NCBI GenBank assembly: GCA_963169105.1
Contig: OY720638.1
Span: 7,364,749 to 7,428,748 of the forward strand
Length of the DNA stretch: 64,000 nucleotides
Direction of reading: 5' to 3'
Source of the DNA: Ceriagrion tenellum
Lineage: Eukaryota > Arthropoda > Insecta > Odonata > Coenagrionidae
Shown here: positions 1-12,035 of the stretch, one piece after another
Position numbering within the stretch: position 1 is the stretch's first letter
Layout of the letters: each line of letters starts with the position of its first letter
Notes under the pieces: generated by a model
What the model was told of the DNA's origin: nothing
The model's input: the letters and a program-made list of their open reading frames with translations, nothing else
Database searches by the model: none
Position numbers and translations under genes: made by a program

Positions 1-3000
1 TTACAAAAATCCTTTCGCAGGCCAAAAATTTCACTCCGCTGAAGGCCCTCGTTCCGTTTCAATTATTTCTTGCTTTCTCGCGCTCAGGAGCGGGGAAGGA
101 GTGGGGGGGGGGGGAGGTAGTTCGACCATGTTATCACATCGACGTCAACTTGGTACTTAAAATTTTTTCAGCCCTGAGTCGGTAAGATTTTTTTCTTTTA
201 AGGGGACTATACATTAACAGGCTTAAACCTGGCTCATATGCAAAGGTTTAATTTTGTTTAGGTATGTGAAAATTTTATAAGTGCGTCAAAATGAGTTTTT
301 GAGATACCCTAAATTTTCAAGTACAACGCGCGCGTTATACATGTTTTTTGTTCAAAATTTTCGAAGTTATTTGATGCGCGTTATACATAAAGTGAACGAG
401 TGCGCGGTATGCATAAGAATTACTAGGTAGGTAATTTATAAAAAATATCTCAAATATTAAATCAGTGAAATGATGATAATGCAGAAATATATCAAAATTT
501 CCTTCTTTTTGTTCCAAGCCTAACTTTGTTCATATTTTCTGGTATAAACTAGGTATGTACACTGGCGGAAGAAATTAACGCAAAATTTTTCACGCGCCAG
601 AATGCGGAATTTTTGGGAACTTCTAGGAGCAGTACACACTCCAAAAACTGGCAACACTGAGGAAAATATCGTCTACCGCAAATATTTGAAATCCGCCTTG
701 CAGCTCACGTTTGTCGGAGCCTAGAACTTAGTCATCAGTCGCCTTATTTTTTAGCTTTCGTCTCATATTATTCGCACATTCAGTCGCGGTGCATCGCTGT
801 GTTTGTTTCAGCATGGTTCTTACGTCGAATGATATCATTTATACAGAAAGACTGATGATAAAAAATATTCACTATCCCCCCCAATTCAGTATACTATATG
901 CTAAAATCTACGTCTTCTACCACCAAGGGATATTAATTAAGATCGACTTTCCGAGGATCTTTTTGAATGACGCGTACTGCGTCTGTTTCACCGAAATGAT
1001 ATAAATTGAGATTTATCCGCACCAAATTTCGATACAAAAAAGATTTAATTGATATAAGTATAGTCTACGTAATGTAATTTTTCACGATTTTCTAATTTGT
1101 AGATTGACGAAGTTCCTTTAACGGATATTTATTAAATTCAAAACGGATATTTATTAATAAATCGTTCTTGACCCTATATAAATCCGTCTTTAGTTCGTCA
1201 GAATGGGATTAAACTATGGAAACATACGTTAATGTATATAATTTCACGAAATAAAAATAAATGTGCACGCATCGATACCGAATAATCTAGGCATATTTTC
1301 CCGATATTTCTTTCATCTTAACACAGGAAGCTTGATGACGAGCTGTCCACTGTTAAGGTTGATCTAGTAAATGCAGGATATACGAATAAACATTCAGAAA
1401 AGTTTACCCAAATTAGGTGTAGTTATGGATAACATATGGATGATTGCATAATATCTTATATGCTTAGCTATAAATTCGCCGCACATATGAAATTAACAAA
1501 AAACCTTTTGAAAGACTTCAGTTTGGAGTAGAATATCATTAATGAAATAAATTAATAGGTAACGTTAATGTTGTAGCTGTCAGATGTATTTGGATAGCTA
1601 AAGAGTGGTCCGTGTTCGATTTTTAATGAATGCAAATGAGTTTTTATATAAACTTCCTCATATTGGCGATATGAAATAATGTAATTTGTAGCTGCAATGA
1701 CTGGCTGATAATATGAAATTTTTTAAATGCAAAAGAGATAAAATTTGCCGAATAAAAATAATTTTACTTGACCAGAAATTGAATGAAACTCAAAAATGTC
1801 TCGACCAGGGGTGGGATCACGGTTCTTTTCTTCTTAAGGTAATTGTTGTCATTCAAAAGGCAAGCCGCATTGGTAGGGCAATGCGCAAGGTCCTGGGAGC
1901 GCACTCCACTGCCATGTAGCACCCGATCTTTCTTGATGACGATCACGTTTTCGAGATCATGAGCTTACTCGAACAAAGTTATTATGAATAAACATGATTG
2001 CGATTCAGGTTTGCAACCCAGTAACAACTACTGAGCTTTCTTATGTCAAGGCGACTTTAAGATGATGTTTCGTATTCTTTCGGTGAATTTTTTTGCGTCC
2101 GTATGCGTTACTGTGAACTAAGTTACTTTTAAAATGAGTGGTGGTATTGTCTACGAACGTTTAAAATAACTAAAGGATAGGAAAAAGCATACTACTCTCT
2201 CGGGATACAAACAGAAAGAAGTAGTTCTCGGATTTCACCTCATCAGCCCAGACCATTCCAATCAAACGCCATTAGTTCCCATCATGCATGGGTTTGTAGG
2301 CCAGCTACCTTAAATCAGAGTTAGAGCAACGAGCAATCTTGGAGGACTCTTGAGGATCCCTAGAGGTTTCCCCGTTTCGATACAAAGCTCCACCAATACT
2401 AATCCATTCAAAATCGGAATGTATGAAGGGCGCATTATATTGATTTGGGAAATAATATGCCTTTAATAAGAGCTTACTTTCCCCTTGTGTTGCGGGCGAT
2501 ACCTTTTCTGCCATAGATAATGTTTCGGACGCCAGGCGTTTAACTCACAGGAAAGAAGTGGTATTTGACTTCTCTTACGCCCTTAAAAGTATTCGACGGG
2601 GGCTTCCGATTTTTTCGAAGCGCGACGAGCCTTTTCTTTCTGGTGCAGCAAGTATTTGAAACCTGTGCGTTATTCACAACAACAAACCACCCCGACCATC
2701 ACCACCCGGAACTTGGCCTAGGTTTACTGATGACTACTTCATTGAGACGAGCGTCGATAAACGAACAGGCAGAGCGGACAGCTCAAGCCGAGATATTGTT
2801 CAAAGTTTTAGCGGCCTCTCCCAAAATTCTTGGAGGAAAAAAAGATCGTATTAGCCTTTAAGTATGCCCCATTTTTCTCCCAGGTGGAGGAATCGGATAG
2901 TAGGTTTGTAAAAGGCAAAAATATCTGTCGAAAAATTACCCGAAGAGGTGTTGCGCCTTCAACTTTCACCCACTGATCTATTATTTGGGGTTTAAAAGTA

Positions 3001-4380
3001 AAAAAACCTATTTCTTACTACTATCAAACTAAATTCATGTCCGCTATAATAAGAACTATGTTTAATCAAATGTATATCAATATTCATTTTTCGCCCGCAA
3101 CTAGGAATACTTACGAGTTCACAAATGTCAAAAATCTAGGAGATGGTTCAAAACAAATCGTGTAACATAGATGGAGCGGGCTGCTCGGAGCGCAGAGTTC
3201 ATTATGAGAAAAATGCGAGAAACCCCCTCAAACGAAACAACCCCAAATTAAGATGCAATGAGGAAAATCGTGGAGGAAGAATGGAAAATGAACCCAGTAA
3301 GATGATGCCAAAATGTGTAAAACTCCATATCACAGAGACTTGGTCAGGAAATCAAGAATGGAGGGAGATGGATTGGTTATCAGGCTAATAAACACCCTCA
3401 TCCTTTATGAAAATACCAGCATATTTCTCGATGATCATTTGCTGTGATCATGTGCACACATAACTCAAATTGAGAGAATTACGCATATATTTTAACCTTT
3501 TCCACTCGTTCTAAATAAAGCATTATAGTGTCTCTTTTCAACATCCGTTAAAATACATTTCCACTAAAAGATGAAATTTATGATCCTGTAAAAAGTCTGT
3601 TAATATCTTCATGTGGGAGCACTCACAACTTTAACTTCCATTGAAGCAATAATATTACGACACATTTGAAGAGGAATAGATTCTTTAGGAACGTAGCAAT
3701 CGTATAATCTTTGATGGTGCACATTCATAATTTGCACTCCATTACTACTCTGCGGATTTATGAGTAGAATACAAATGACCATAGGGAAAATATCTAATCA
3801 CTGCTTAGTCGCTACATGAAAAAGATGATTTTTAGTTTTTATCACTTTCACAGGGGAAGATGCATTTTTGTCGGAGTATTAGTTACGCATGGGTATAAAA
3901 ATGCTCCTCATAAAATTTAATTTTATGCATATGCATATGTATAATTTTAGCCAAACATTTTTCACTGTGAATATGTCAAAAGGTATTTAAGTGATTCATT
4001 AATTTATCTTATCCTTTAAGTATTATCCTCCATCCTATAAGTTGAACTGTTGAAGTACACGGTTAATGTATTGCTCATAGCAAACCTAGAAAACAATACT
4101 GGGAAAGCTTCAAATACCGTTTTAAAGATATTTTGAAGAATATTCCACCCTTGTTTGGTCTCTCACTCAGATAAGTAATCGGTATTTACAAGTTTGGCAG
4201 ATAGAACCAAAATCTAATTCCTAATAAAAATAATTGCCCTCTTTACTAAATCATTTCAAAGTAATTTAAAGGTGAATGTAGCGTCAGGAAAGTTCACTAA
4301 ATCGAGTAACTGACACAATCAGAGATCCGGTCTATTCCCTCCTTCATGAATAGCTTTTCATTGAGTGGTGAATTGGCGAA
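1..4380. other. AT-rich anonymous DNA, no gene recognised
   Basis: No open frame here is long or resembles a family I know; the best frames are under 100 codons and lack conserved motifs. Small structures visible are a run of twelve G at 103-114 and three copies of a GCGCG(T/G)TATRCAT-like word around 328, 373 and 402. I see no tRNA, long terminal repeat or convincing coding exon. It may be intergenic DNA or intron of an unseen gene. Confidence 0.5.
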
Positions 4381-4389
4381 TAAATGATA

Positions 4390-4706
4390 TGAGCATCATA
4401 CGACAGACAGGACGTAGAAATCAAGTGGGGCCGAGTACCCGAGAATGGGAAGTAAACATCTCAATCGACGACCAAGGAGACCGTTCTGATTCTTTTGCAA
4501 AGCCCGAATATGTGTAAAACTCATACACTCATGGATGAGGTCAATGTCCATTCTCTGGGCCTTCCGCGGATTCCTGCGAAGTTTTGGCTGCAATAAAGTC
4601 ACATTGCGTAGGTTAATTATAAAGGCACTAAAAGAGGCCACGCCAGGATTTGAACCCCACGCATTCTTGGCCGCAGACGAACGCTCTCCCTCTAGGCTAC
4701 TTCACC
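4390..4706 (-). repeat. Possible tRNA-derived SINE (tRNA-like head plus tail)
   Basis: On the minus strand an A-box-like word (TAGCCTAGAGGG, 4699-4688) is followed 31 bp later by a perfect B-box core (GGTTCAAATCC, 4656-4646), the spacing of an RNA polymerase III promoter inside a tRNA. The expected acceptor stem does not pair (GGTGAAG at the 5' side has no CTTCACC partner) and the T-stem is imperfect, so this is not an intact tRNA gene. A tRNA-derived SINE or a decayed tRNA is the best reading. The downstream tail to about 4390 is assigned by inference only. Confidence 0.4.
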
Positions 4707-4719
4707 GATCAAGCGAAAT

Positions 4720-5900
4720 CCGCGTCCAGTGGTTCTTACTACAAAACGAAAAAAGAGAATTCTAATGTTTCCTGTAAAAACTGGACCAAATAAATGTTCT
4801 GGATTTTTGAAAGTAGTTTTCAGAAAGTAAATAATATTACGTTAGGAGGAATTTAGAAATTTAAGTGTTTGAGACGACCTGTATGAACGAGGGCGGAAAC
4901 TTACGTAGGGTTTTAAGGTATTGGAAATATTTTTAGAGAAAAATTTTCTCCACATGGAAACCAATCTATTCAACCAGATTTCCTATACTTTAACTTGAAA
5001 TTCTCAGGATATTACGCCAAAATGTTAATTGTAATGCATCATATTTCTCGGAAGTAGTTTAAGGCCTATTAAAACGATGTTCATCCACAGCCATTCCCTG
5101 CACGCGGAAATACGTTTTATTGTAAGTGAATTTGATCTGGAGAACAAAAAAATTTTATGTCCCAACGAATAATGCTTTCATCGTAATATTTCTTAAGTTT
5201 CAATCAAGAAAATTTTTTTTAACGGTCCAAAGCTCTAAAAATAATATGGTAAGCATCTCTACATAATCAACTACGACTTCGGAACCTCGACTGAGTGCGG
5301 GTCGAAGCAAGCTCATCACGTTTATAACTCCTAGACGATGTCGCGAACGTAAACCTTATTAGTATGACTATTTACATGACGCGTAAAATCGATATCCATT
5401 CATAGAGAGTTTGAATATTCCCGGTTTCCATATGCTGTCTCATTGTTGTCAAGTTGTCGAAGGAAAAGCGATTTCAATTAGTTTCCGTGTACGCCGCATT
5501 CAGACGTCAATGAGTTTTGCGTTAATTTTTTCCACCACTGTACAATGCAATTCAAAAATTAAATGTAAATCTTATTTTAGGTCACCGTTATTCAAATAAA
5601 AACTAATTCATATCGAAGGCCATATTCGAAGTTAATAGTATACAAATGTATACGCAATTACTGACCTACTTTATTTTTAAATGCGATAACGAATTTCAAA
5701 ACATTCACGTAAGAAATAAAATCTCACAAATTCTTCAAAAAAATTATTCCTGCTCAATTATGAACTAACAAATCCATCAATATTTTCTGATTCACTATCA
5801 TGTTTAATATTTTAATTATCCAAGTTTTTGAACAATGAGTCTGGTAAATTTTCTTGAAGCAAAACATCGCTTTCATCAGATGATGAGTCGTATAACCCTC
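4720..5900. other. AT-rich DNA with no recognised feature
   Basis: Nothing in either strand resembles a known gene or mobile element. The sequence is AT-rich with scattered stops. It lies between the SINE-like unit and the truncated Penelope-like element. Confidence 0.5.
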
Positions 5901-5919
5901 CATCCACCCCATCAATATC

Positions 5920-6690
5920 GATCTGGGAATGAAGACTCCCGGAGTCTTCATTCCCAGTTCGTCCTTCACCTTCACTACGTTGTCGATCAATTTGCTGTGC
6001 GGCTGTTGAATGGTATCTATTTTGTGCCTCCTGAGTATCCTTGATATTTTTCCTGAGATGGTTGAGACATACGGAATGCATGCTCTGGCCAACATACTCT
6101 CACGATCCAAGGAGGACCTTTTCAGGGCCAAATCCACCGGAACTTCTCTTAAGCCACGCCTCTGGGTGAAAAACCATTATTCAGAAATGTTTTCCTCAGG
6201 TGCCGAAGCTCCCTAGGAAGGCTTTCCTTGTCCGATATTGTTCTTGCTCGGCTGACAAGTGTCGTTAAGACGGCTCTCTTCGGGGAAGGGTGGTTGTGAC
6301 TATTTGCATTGAAGTACAAGTCAGTGTGCGTAGGTTTTCGGTGAACTGCATGACCCAGTGAGCCATCCCTCTTGCGGTATACCCGGATGTCGAGGAACGG
6401 CAGGCGGCCTTGCTTTTCTTTTTCTATGGAGAATTTGATGGCGGGATGCTGCGAGTTCATGTGGTCCACGAAGCTGTCAAAGGTGTCGACTCCATGTGGC
6501 CATACAACGAACGTGTCGTCCACGTACCTATAGAAGCACTTGGGTTTCAGTGGGGCCGTTTCAAAGGCTTTCTCCTCAAACTCTTCCATATAAAGGTTAG
6601 CCACTGCTGGAGACAAAGGGGATCCCATCGAGACAAAGGCAACGCCTCAGTACTGCTCAAGAGGGAAGAGTGGATCATATACTCCTCGTC
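5920..6690 (-). pseudogene. Truncated Penelope-like element reverse transcriptase
   Basis: Reading the minus strand from about 6690, the translation contains the reverse transcriptase signature MGSPLSP (near 6625), then YRYVDDTFVVWPHG with the catalytic YVDD box (near 6515), FLDIRVYRKRDG, and HRKPTHTDLYF. These are hallmarks of Penelope-like retroelements (PLEs). A frameshift or stop near 6149 moves the frame; the linker then continues with LARACIPYVSTISGKISRIL and KDELGMKTPGVF near 5940. In the family this is followed by the GIY-YIG endonuclease, which is missing: homology stops at about 5925, exactly where a perfect hairpin lies. The N-terminal part of the RT upstream of MGSPLSP is also absent or degraded, so this copy is dead at both ends. 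Confidence 0.85.
5923..5957. repeat. Perfect hairpin, 17-bp arms, 1-nt spacer
   Basis: Positions 5923-5939 are the exact reverse complement of 5941-5957, with a single C between. The palindrome covers the PLE codons for LGMKTPGVFIP and coincides with the point where PLE homology ends. Confidence 0.95.
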
Positions 6691-7996
6691 CGAATGAGTG
6701 AAATCGGATAAAGTGTACGTTCTAGCTGTTTAAATACGCCCAAAATGCTTTTTAAAATTTGGTAAATAATTTTAATTTAAAATTACTTTTTATGAAATTT
6801 GTCGCCCCAAAGAGTCATAAGGTGTTAAATTACGCCCGTTCAAACCATTTAATTATAATTTTTAAGGAATTTTCTCCGCAATTTTCTTAATGGTATCTCC
6901 TAGCGGGCGTAATTTAACAGCTAAAGTGCTTAACCCAATGCCATTTGACTCTTTGGGACGAGGAGCATTTACGTATGCGTCAAATTCCAGAATATCATTT
7001 TTATGGAAAATTATTTTCCAAATTTTAAACAGCTGTATCGGATGTAAATTCAATGCTAGCGCATTAAATTCAAGGCCATTCCACTGTATGGGACGTGGCG
7101 CATGTGATCCCATCGTCAAATTCCTGAAAACATCATTTTTAAGGATAATTATTTTTCAGATTTAAAAATAGCTCCAGCAGGCGTAATTCACAGCTGGAAT
7201 TTTAAATCCAATGCATTTCAATCTTTCAACCGAGGCGCATTTAAAAAATACGTCAAAGTCCTGAAAAAGTCTTTTTAAGGAATACTATTTTCCAAATTTT
7301 AAATGGCCTAAGCTCAATGCTATTCCGCTCTTTCGGACGAGGCGCATCTGATCCATGCATAGCTTCTCAGAGCAAATAGTTAAAAAAAGTTTTTCCCCAC
7401 ATTTCTAAATGGTACTTGAGAGTGTGATTTAATAGCTAGAGCACTAACCTCAAGGCCATTCCATTTCTATGGACGAGACGCATTCGATTCACTTGTCAAA
7501 ATTAAAATGAAGTTATTACTAAGGGAAAATTATTTTTCAAATTTCAATTGACTCTATAAGGCGTAATTTCAAAGCTAGAGAGTCAAAAAATCGCCAATCC
7601 AATTTTGAGAAGACACATCTTATCCATCTGTCAAATTCCAGAGACCGTCATTTTTATGGAATATTTGCCTTAAATTTTTAAATGGTTCTAACGGGCGTAA
7701 TTAAAAGCTCTGAACTCAATTCCAAATGACTCTATATGACGAGGCGCATCTAAACCACGTGTCAAATTTCACAGAAAATCATTAGTAAGGAAATTGTTAT
7801 CCTAATTTTTCATCGATTTAGCAAATTCTGAAAAAGAGAAAAGTAAATTCAAATCTATAGCGTTATATTCGACGCCATTCGACTCTTTGGGACGAGGCGC
7901 ACCTTATCCTTTCGTCAAATTCTATTAGGTTATAAGAAATATTTCCCCAAATGTAAAATGGCTACAGCGGGCGTAATGTGACAGCTGGAACGATAG

Positions 7997-8035
7997 CGTT
8001 GGAGTGGAATGGCATTATGCCATTCCACTCCAACG
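7997..8035. repeat. Perfect 39-nt palindrome inside the satellite
   Basis: Positions 7997-8015 are the exact reverse complement of 8017-8035, with one T between. The right arm is the normal monomer word (ATGCCATTCCACTCC...); the left arm is an inverted copy of it that other monomers lack. Confidence 0.95.
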
Positions 8036-11000
8036 GACGTTACGCATCCCATCGACTCAATAAATTTCAGATAAAGTAAGTTTTAAGGATATATGTTTTT
8101 CAAATTTTTATTGGCTTTAGCGGGCGTTATTTCAATTCTAAAATGATATAACCATCCTCATTTCACCTTACGGCAAGACGCATCTTATCCATTCGTAAAA
8201 CTTCAGAAAAAGTCATTTTTTGGAAATATTTTCATCAAATTTTTAAATGGTTCTAGCGGGCGTAATTTATCAGCTAATGCATTAAACTCAATGCCATTTG
8301 CCTTCTAAAGAAGAGGCGCATCTGAGAATTGCATCAAATTTCAGAGAAGGTCATTTAAAAGGAATATTTTTTTCTTAATTTTTAATGGCTTTAGCTGGCG
8401 TAAATTAAATGCTGGAGCATTAAAATCACGCAATTATACTCTTTGGGACGAGGCACATTTTATCCTTTCGTTAAATTGTAGAAAATTTTATTTTTAATAA
8501 AATTTTTCCCAAATTTTTAATGGCTGTAGCGTGCGTACTTAACAGGTATAGAGTTTAAGTCAACGCTATGCCACTCCTACGCACGAGACGCAAATAAACT
8601 ATGCGTCAAAATTCAGAAAGTAATTTTAATTGAAAATTGATTACCAAATTTAAAATGGCTCTTGTGGGCGTAATTTAATAGCTATAGCGCTGAACTGAAT
8701 GCCATTTTCTCTTTCGGACAAGGCGCATCTGATCCAGTCGTCATATTTTACATGAAGTCACTTTTGAGGAAAATAGTTTTTCAAAATTTATGTGGCTTTA
8801 GCGGGCGTAATTTAAGCTTTCAAGTAAACACCTTCGCCATTCCACTCTTTCGGACAATACGCATCTTATCTATTCGTCAATTTCCTAAAAAATAATTGTT
8901 AAGGAATTTTTTCAACGAATTTTAAAATAATTCTATCGGGCTTAACTTAACACCGAAAGCGCTAAACACAATGCTATTTGACTTTTTAGGACGAATTACT
9001 TCAAAAATATGCGTCAAATCCAGAAATAGTCATTTTTGAGGTAAATTATTTCCCAAATTTTAAATGGCTCCTGTTGATAATTGTATTTTAACAGCTGAAG
9101 CTACAAAACCAACGCTATTCTACTCTATGGGACAAGGCGCATCTGATTCATTCGTCCAATTTTAGAAAAATACATTTTTTTAGGAAAACTTTTTTTCCAA
9201 TCTTTAAATGGCTTTAGAGGGAGGAATTGAACTGCTAGACCGCTAAATTCAATGCCATTCTACTCTTTCAGACGAGACGCATCCGATCCAATATAAAAAT
9301 TGTAGAGAAAGTCATTTTTGAGGAAAATTATTTTTCAAAATGTAATTGGCTCTAGCGGGCGTTAAACGTTTGAACGGCCTTTGGCCTCCATTACCTTTCT
9401 ACTCTTTTGTAAGAGACGCATCATATCTCTTCGTAAAATTTCAGGAATGTCACTTTTTGAATAATTTTCTCCACAAAAATTTAAATGGTTCCAACTGGCA
9501 CATTATTTTCAGCTAAAGCGCTCAACTCAATGACATTTGAATGATTGGGACACAACACTATTTGACTTTTAAGAACCAAGTGCATCAAAAATATACGTAA
9601 ATTCAAGAAATAGTCATTTTTGAGGTAAATTATTTCCCATACTTTAAATGGTACTTGCGAGCGTATTTTAACAGCTGGAGCTGCTACTTTAAGGGACCAG
9701 GAGCATCTGATTCATTCCTCCAATTTCAGAAAAATACCATTTTTTAACCTTTTTTTTCAATTTTTAAATGGCTTTAACGAACGGAATTTAACAGCTAGAG
9801 CGCTAAACTTAATGCCATTCCACTCTATCAATCTGATCCACTTGTCCAAATTAAGAGAAAATAAAATTTAAGGAACATAATTTTTCAAATGCATGTGGCT
9901 ATAGCGGGCGTTATGTCAAGGCTAGAGACTTAAAACCAGCGTCATTCCACTCTTGTGGACGAGACGCAACTTATCCATTCTTCAAATCCCATAAAATATC
10001 ATTTATAAGTAATTTTTTCCTCAAATTATTAAATGGTTCTAGAGTGCGTAATGTAACAGCTAACGCGCCAAACTCAATGCCGTTTGACCATTAGGGACGA
10101 GACTCATGTTAGCCATTCTTAATATTCCAGAAAAAGTCATTTATAAGAAAACTTATTTTCCAAGGTTTAAATGGCTTAAGCGGGCGTGAATTCAAGGCTA
10201 GAGCGTTAAATTGAGCGCCATTTGACTCCTTGGGACAATTTGACAATTTGATTCACTCGTTTAATTACCGAAAATTTCATTTTTTTAAATTATATTAAAA
10301 ATTTAATTATGTAAAATTACGGAAACACTTTTGAAATGAGATTTTTCCCAATTATTTAATTAGCCGTAGCGGGAGTAATTTGACAGCTAGTGCACTAAAC
10401 TTAATGCCATTCTAATTTCACGGATGTAGCGCATCTGATCCAATGGACATATTTTTAGATAAAGTCATTTTTAAGGAGAATTAATTTTCAAAATTTAAGT
10501 GTCTCTGGCGGGCGTAATTTTAAAATTAGAGAGTGAAAACCAGATCCATTTCACTTATTCGGACGAGATGCATCATATCCATTTGTCAAATTCCCGAACA
10601 ATTCATTTTTTGCATTAATTTTTACATGATTCTAACGGGCGTAATTTGACAGCAACACCGCTTAACTCTTGGCTATTTGACTCCCTGTGACGAGGCGCAA
10701 CTAAATCATGTGTCAAATTTCAGAAAAAGTCGAGTTTATGGAAAATCGTATACCAAATCCTAAATGGCTCTTGTATGCTAACAGCTAGAGCGCTAAACTT
10801 AATGCAATTCTACTCTTTAGGACGATCCACTCGGCATATTTTTGGTAAAATAATTCTTCAATATTTCATTGGCTCCAGCGGGTGAACTTTCAAAGCTAGA
10901 GAGTTAAAATCATCGCCATTCTACCTTTTCGAACTTGACGCAATTTATCCATTCGTCAAATTCTCGAAAAAGCCATTTTAAGTAATTTTTCCACAAATTT

Positions 11001-11811
11001 TTAAATCGTTCTAGAGAGCGTGATTTAAAACCTCATGCGCTAAACCTAATGCCATTTGACAGTTTGGGACAAGGCGCATCTGAGCCATGCGTCAAATTCC
11101 ATAAATTTTCATTTTTTAAGAAAAATATTAACCAAATATTAAATGGCTCTTGAGAGCGTATTTTAACAGCAAGAACTCTCTACACATTGTACTCTTTCGG
11201 ACGAGGCACATCTCATCAATTCGTCCAATTACAGATAAATTCATCATTAAGAAAAATGTATTTTCAATTTTTACATTGTCTTTAGCGGGCGGCTTTTAAC
11301 AGCTCGTGCGCTAAACTTAATACCATTCCACTCTATTAGACGAGTCTGATCCACAAGTCAACATTTTGAGAAAATCATTTTTAGGGAAAATTATTTGTCA
11401 AAATTCATATGGCTCAATCGGGCATAATTTCAAATCTTGAAAGATAAAACCATCGGTATTCCACTCATTCGGACGGGACGCATGTAATCCATTCGTCAAA
11501 CTCCAGAAATAGTAATTTATAAGGACAATAATTTTCCAATTTTTAAATGTCTTTCTTGGGCGGATTTCAACAGCTAGAGCGCTAAAGTTATGCTATTCCA
11601 CTCTTTCAGACAGGCGCATTGGATCCTTTTGTCAAATCGTAGATAAAGTCGTTTATAAGTAAATTTTTTGTTCAAATTTTAAATGGCTCCCCTGCTAAAA
11701 TATTCTGTATAGTTTCCTTAAAATACTTCTACAGAATGTCTTAAAACGTTCTGTAGATATTCCTTTAAGTATTGAAATACCATTTTACGGAATTCCCTAC
11801 GACATTCTGCA

Positions 11812-11887
11812 GAATACCTTAGGACGTTCCACAGAATACCTTAGGACGTTCTGCAGAATTCCTTAGGACGTTCTGTGGAATTCCCTA
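11812..11887. repeat. Short tandem repeat, ~22-bp unit
   Basis: Three to four copies of a unit resembling TTCTGCAGAATACCTTAGGACG follow each other, with TTCCACAGAA and TTCTGTGGAA variants. Each unit carries a small TTC..GAA palindrome. Confidence 0.8.
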
Positions 11888-12009
11888 CTACTCTCCATAT
11901 AGGTCCTTAGAAAATGAACTGGGTCAACGGAAACCTCACATATTTCCGCAGAGTTGCTGAAGTTCTACAGAACAGCTTGTAAGGAGTTATTTTGGTCTGC
12001 AGAAAATAG

Positions 12010-12035
12010 CTCTACAGAACATATGTTCTGTAGAG
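12010..12035. repeat. Perfect 26-bp palindrome
   Basis: The 13-base arm CTCTACAGAACAT is followed directly by its exact reverse complement. It sits inside the insert that interrupts the satellite array. Confidence 0.95.

Noticed and set aside
4637..4713. Functional tRNA gene on the minus strand
   Set aside because: The B-box is good, but the acceptor stem does not pair and the T-stem has mismatches; kept only as a SINE-like repeat.
5754..5920. Continuation of the PLE coding frame past the hairpin
   Set aside because: The frame stays open for some residues, but the expected GIY-YIG motifs are absent and the text is not family-like.
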